Origin: Amaurobius ferox
Lineage: Eukaryota; Arthropoda; Arachnida; Araneae; Amaurobiidae
Length of the DNA stretch: 64,000 nt
Direction of reading: 5' to 3'
Assembly: GCA_951213105.1 (NCBI GenBank)
Contig: OX578140.1
Span: 28,865,280-28,929,279, forward strand
A program made the translations under genes and the position numbers. Positions within the stretch are counted from its first letter, which is position 1; each line of letters starts with the position of its first letter. Below the pieces are notes generated by a model, which did not search any database, was not told where the DNA came from, and saw nothing but the letters and a program-made list of their open reading frames with translations. Of this stretch, positions 59,220-64,000 are shown one piece after another.

Positions 59220-59737
59220 TTGCAGATGTTGCATATTTTCTGTAATATGCTTGTAATATTTTCCTGTTTCATATTTTCTGTTCAGTTATGGTAGCAGTTC
59301 TATCTATGACCGCGGAAGGCTTTGAAGAAGAAAATGATGCAAAATGCTATAGGAACGGGAAAAGACCTCCAAACTAGTAATCCTAATAGTCAAGTATATT
59401 CATTGAAGAAAATATTATAAACATTATGACTTAAATAATTCCAGCTGCTGCATCGTTGTATAAGCCCCAGGTCATTGAGACTATTGAAATATGCAAAAAT
59501 TCGTGTAGCAAAATACAACACCCCCAACATCGTTCACTCAGGAGAACATCTAAATAGCGACGACGAAGTAACTCAGAAGCAAAACATTGAAGCAGGAACT
59601 CACTTTTATTGAACAATTATTATTATTTACTTAAATTCTAATTATTATTTACTTAAATGCTAAAATCTCTTTAATTTAATGAACTCTTTCTTTCTATAAA
59701 CAAACAAATTATATTGTTTCAGTTTACATACGAAGTA
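59220..59737. other. GR5 3' flank
   Basis: Matches 29600-29976 and then continues past the point where the GR2 flank is cut. Confidence 0.7.
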
Positions 59738-60222
59738 AGCACATGACTGAGCCTGCGGCGTGAGCCTGCATGAGCCTTCTAGATACTCTATCTCAATTAC
59801 GAAGCTCCTTTCTCTGTTATTCCTTCGTCCACCCTAGAATTTTAAAGGGTGCATTTTATCTTCTCCTGAGCACTTTCCTAACACTGGCTTTAATATCTTG
59901 TGAAATTATACAGTGTTCTCTCTGCCAAAATCGTGAAAAGTAATAGAACACATTTTGTTGCCTACACAAAGGTACTGACGATTGATTTAACTATAAGTTT
60001 AGGGTTCATAACTTGTCTCCGGAATTCCACCAAACAGCCTGTTAAACGTCGGCTGCAAAAGGTTCTAGGGAGTACATATAATCGAACCTAGAATAGACGT
60101 CGAAAGGAAGTGTTTGCAATGACATTACGTTATTGACAGAAGTGTCAGTTGACGCGAAGAAATCCGAAATATTATTCGTAACATGTTTGATGCCAGAACG
60201 GAGAAAGGGGAGAGCGTGGTTG
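59738..60222. other. Unidentified insertion in the unit C flank
   Basis: Blocks A and B read straight from the CAGTTTGCTTA(T/C)GAAATAAC region into CTTCGG(C/A)CACAAAAGC. In C about 485 less AT-rich bases lie between. No clear target duplication, transposon motif or frame. The origin is unknown; a transposable element is likely. Confidence 0.5.
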
Positions 60223-60450
60223 ATCGTCGGCCACAAAAGCTGCATAAAACCATAATTTTGACCTACATATATTTAATGATTTGATTACTTTGTCTGCAAT
60301 CAAAAGAAGAGATAAGATTTGAAAAATCAGAAAAAGAAGTCAACTCCTTACACATGAAATCGAAATTAAATTATATGGGATTTTATATATTTTTTAATAT
60401 CGGACGTCAGGACTCGTACCCGAAACTTTTAAGGATTCATAGTGTATAGT
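60223..60450. repeat. End of unit C homology
   Basis: Matches 30577-30800 and 51485-51720 (GGCCACAAAAGC, CCATAATTTTGACCTACAT). Homology fades after about 60450. Confidence 0.6.
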
Positions 60451-60669
60451 TACTGTGAGGCCAGAAGATGTCCTCACATGAGGCATTTTATTTCAATATT
60501 TATGGTGCCTAGAACGGCTAACAAAGCTCGAGTCTAGCTGGCGCCGGTGTTTACAGCAACGTGAACTTTTAGGTCAAAGACCATAAATTTGGGTGTCCCA
60601 GGCCAAAGGGGCTGAGAGGGGCCTTGATAAATGTCAAGTGATGCCATTGGGTTCAGAGGAACCAATGAG

Positions 60670-61370
60670 CGCCAAGGAGAAGAAGGGCGGAGCTCCCCCC
60701 CCCCCCCGCCGAAGGAACCACAAGTCACACCGATGCGAAATGTCGCAGAAGTAACTCGGATACGAAATGTTGCAGAATCAAGTCTGACACGAAATGTGGT
60801 TGCAAGAGGTTTCATACGAAGTGTTGTTGAAAGGAGTTTGACAAAAGGAGCGAAGCGAACATGACCTAGCAGAGATGACCTAGCAGAGATGTTGCATTTA
60901 TAGTATGCAGATATAAAGTATCAGTCGAAGTGGGATATACGAGGAGGAGCCACACACCGCAGAGTTATGGCAGTATAAGACTGATGCAAGCGAGATGATG
61001 AGCCCAAGTCTAAACTGGAAGGTATGTGCTCTGATGTTACCGGTCCTAGACACCTTCGTAAAACTAATACTTCTGGTCGCATCTCCCCTAGCTAAAATAG
61101 TTAAATGAAAATTGATAATAAATGAGAAATGATATAAATGATAAATTGTTGTTGATGATAAATTGATGTGGTTAATAAATTATATTGTTTAAGTTTTAAA
61201 TAGTCTAATCTTTTAATATTAATTAATAATTCTTTTCAGGACTTACACAAAAGGTAAAAATAATTGGAGGGTTAAATGCGGCACAACAACGAGCGATGTA
61301 CGTTTAAATGTTAATTCCACTTTATGAGATCAACGGCCATGTTTTCAATGATTAATAAACAATTAATATT
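60670..61370 (+). repeat. Dispersed repeat with exon-like segment, copy 2
   Basis: Colinear with the complement of 14560-15130 from about 60670. It includes AAGGTATGTG at 61019-61028, the TTAATTAATAATTC stretch and AATAATTGGAGGGTTAA at 61259-61275. A C14 run lies at about 60695-60708. It is GC-rich before the donor-like site and AT-rich after, as for an exon and intron of a transposon gene, but no product is recognisable. Unclassified. Confidence 0.5.
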
Positions 61371-62690
61371 AATATAATCCTTAAAAACTTCATCATTTTA
61401 ATTCCTCGTCCCACAGTTACAAATTAGCGAGCAGTCCCCCATGACACAACTATTTTTTCGAAAAAAAAAAACACGGTAATAATCACATGTATGCCTCATC
61501 TACGTATGCATCATACTTTTATATATATTTGGGAAATTAAATATTTGTTATTAAAAATATGTTATTTTTAAGTATTTGAATAGGATGGGTTACTTTACAT
61601 GAATTCAACTGCAATTAAATTACAAAAATACGAATTGAAGCATTTAAATCAGAATATATATACGTAAAGATATATAGATAGACGCGTTGACATATTTTAA
61701 AGGCTTATTTTTTTACTAACTTCCCACAAGATTGTGAAATATATTTCCTGTTGATATGTTATCATTGTATGTTATAGTTATGTTTGTTACATGTTAAGCA
61801 TACTGAAAAATGTATATACAATATACAATTTGTCGAAAAACATCTATTTCAATATTAATTTTTATTAGTGTTATTAGTGTGATTTTTAGTAGTTTTTCAT
61901 TTTATTCATTTAAAGTGTGTTTGAATACGAATTTTTCAATCTCTCCGATGTTTGTTAAGATAGAAACTTTTTTCAACATTTAATGACTAATACGCATTCC
62001 AGCATTTAATGACTAATTTGAATTTTTAAAAATACCTCTCCGATTTTTAAAAAATCTAACATCATCCCGAGTCCTGAAATACCTGCTTAATAAATTTTAT
62101 TGCCCTGTGACGGCTTAGATTTTCCACTACAAACAAAACCGCAGACATTCTCCGTTATTATAGATAAGAATAATGCATATAACTATAACAGTTCTTAACG
62201 GACTTGATAAATGTATTAAACGTTATTCGAAATTGGGTGTTCAGTGTTCTGTGTTCTTTTCTTGTATATAACAGCTAACGGAATCAAGACTTACTATTTG
62301 AAGTGAATTACCATTTAAAGCGAATCAGTTTTCGCTAATATCATAATTCCACATCCAGGAATTCCAAATTCAAGAACTAAAGCAGAGACTCTAATAGATC
62401 GATCGATATTAAAGATATAAAGAAAACCTCAGTGAATGCCCTTGGATACATATAAAATAAATCATTTCATGTGCCAAGAAGTTAAAATAATGGATTTTTT
62501 TAGTTAGGTGGCACGAATATATCCACCTATACATATCATATATATCATCATATCACCATAATAATAATTCATATTTCAATCGAATTATATTTGTTTTCTC
62601 TGAGTAAAATAAATTATATGAAGATAAATTTCTCTAGCCATTCTTATAGGAGTGTTATTAAAGCGTGTTGTTATTGAGACCAGACCATCC
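61371..62690. other. AT-rich DNA with a decayed U start
   Basis: No gene. At about 62085-62170 the phrases CTGTGACGGCTTAGATTTTC and CCGCAGACATTCTCC resemble the start of the U repeat, perhaps a sixth, heavily decayed copy. Confidence 0.45.
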
Positions 62691-63020
62691 GACCTACCAG
62701 AAAGGTGTGGAAGACCCAGGCCACCTAATTCACCCTAGGGTATAAGCAGCTGGTTGAGTAGCCGGTACCAGAAAGAATTACTGTTTGGACGGCCGAGAAG
62801 AGCCACTCAATTTAAACCTGATCCCAGTGGGGGCTTATTAAAGAGTGTGAAAAACCCAGACCACACGACCGACTAGAAGACTTACAGTAGCTATTTGTGT
62901 GGCCGGTTATTAAAGAGTGTAAAGAACCTTGTTGCCCCAGCTGGGAATCAAACCAAGAATCTCCGTACGATCAGTCAACGCTCTTCCGTTGAGCAACTGA
63001 GATAGAGTTGCAATCTCTTA
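62691..63020 (-). mobile_element. Third tRNA-headed SINE type
   Basis: On minus the head near 63010 reads CTCAGTTGCTCAACGGAAG (A-box region), followed by GGTTTGATTCCCAGCTGGG (B box, about 62940-62956), a good tRNA-like pair. The body to the left contains segments shared in style with the first family (GTTTGGACGGCCGAGAAG, CCACTCAATTTAAACC) and an internal repeat of TTATTAAAGAGTGT (62837 and 62908). The left edge is approximate. Confidence 0.7.
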
Positions 63021-64000
63021 TCGTCGAAGTGGATTTTGAATTCTCCATCCACTATTGTCAGATTGGCGTGCAACTGACAATCTGACTGACCACCTCCTGC
63101 TATTTTCATCTCGCCCTTACAGGTCATCGCATAACACCCTGCTCGTTTTTACCCCAGGTTTGCCTACTGATGTTATTTTCATCCTCCAAGTTAGCTTCCT
63201 GTGCGGGCGTTGTCCTCCTAATTTGAAATCGGTTCTCAAAATCCCAGAGTTTACTGATTCCGTGCTAATCATACTATGGTCACTTTTAGATATCCGACAT
63301 CTTTGCACTAGCCGACTGGGTTGATTTGCTCGGACGCCATTGTATAACATATTGCTGCCACAACCAGCAATCGAACTGCAGATTTTGGTGTATGCTCCAG
63401 TAGCAGATTCATGCTCCTGTATGCAAAAAATGAATGCTCCAGTATGCAGATTTTAGTGTATGTTGTCCAGTGTATGCTGTACCTTTGAGCTGCTGGAATG
63501 GATGCAAGATCCTATCGTCGAAGCGAACAAGATTTTCAGAAGAACTAATAATTTTGAGATAAAATATTTTTTAAACCAATTCTGTTGCAGACGATGACAA
63601 TACGAGAACAGGCGTTCCATCCATTTTAACAAGGTATAAACTGTAAGTTGCTGAATTATTGTGGATTTTAAAGCATAAATTTTCCTTCTGAAATTCCTTA
63701 TCAATACTCCCATGAGAATGACTAGAGAAATGTTGCTGTATAATAAATATTTTTTTCATTCTGGTATATGGGCATGGTATTCGATTGATAAAAAAAATGC
63801 CTGTAATGATCGTCTGATGAATTAAAAACAGCAGACAACATTTCTGATATATTTTGAGGGTGTAATAATGCCAAAACACACGAAAATTCAAATATTTCCA
63901 TTTCTCAGTATTATATTTATGATTTCAACCTTTTGTGTACACGACTGGACGAACACACTGTACTTCAATCAACTTGAATGTTTAAGTCTCATTTATGTAC
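63021..64000. other. Intergenic DNA, no supported gene
   Basis: 63040-63380 is less AT-rich and has overlapping open frames on both strands (63055-63324 plus, 63117-63350 minus) without a recognisable motif; a retroelement scrap is possible. 63385-63470 repeats TATGCTCCAGTA.GCAGATT about three times. The rest is AT-rich. Confidence 0.45.

Noticed and set aside
63055..63350. Overlapping frames on both strands in a less AT-rich patch
   Set aside because: Checked for RNase H, zinc-knuckle and reverse transcriptase motifs and found none; a retroelement scrap remains possible.

Overview
The window is AT-rich, repeat-rich arthropod nuclear DNA. It has no bacterial gene organisation. It carries polymerase III-type SINEs, tails of non-LTR retrotransposons, mariner and piggyBac remnants and many microsatellites. 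The only cellular genes I can support are five 7-transmembrane chemoreceptor loci of the arthropod gustatory receptor (GR) family. An arachnid, most likely a spider, is my best guess from the GR type and the repeat style; this is inference, not proof.

Left third (1-20.2 kb): no supported host gene. It holds tRNA-headed SINEs (1-197, 5399-5689, 5699-6428 with ten copies of an internal 55-bp minisatellite, 10845-11086), two head-to-tail copies of a microsatellite-bearing element (7324-9214), a mariner-like element with TA duplications (9237-9907), a piggyBac remnant (15420-16215), and a GC-rich SINE-like insertion with a 15-bp target duplication (17070-17443).

Right two thirds (20.2-60.4 kb): a tandem GR array. 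Block A (20249-34721) and block B (36042-54978) are paralogous copies of one segment, each with a clade I GR followed by a clade II GR. A has GR1 (pseudogene, 24814-25890) and GR2 (28526-29599). B has GR3 (44982-46058) and GR4 (49922-50995). A third partial unit, C (55085-60450), has GR5 (58153-59219), broken by one 1-base deletion. GR2, GR3 and GR4 are intact 357-358-codon genes with a single coding exon, probably preceded by an intron in the 5' UTR. A non-coding repeat of about 1.9 kb, here called U, sits ahead of each clade II gene.

The duplication records later events because each copy serves as the empty site for insertions in the other. A alone has a composite 5S-rRNA/tRNA SINE and a retrotransposon tail. 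B alone has another retrotransposon tail, a microsatellite-bearing element, and a 2.9-kb palindromic insertion of a 1.3-kb element, here called R. The most striking gene-level event is that GR2 is a mosaic. Its first two thirds are GR4-like, while its last third and 375 bp of 3' flank are GR5-like. The displaced GR4-like last exon end lies orphaned downstream (29977-30082). A unit junction at about 54975 also suggests that a further GR copy was deleted.
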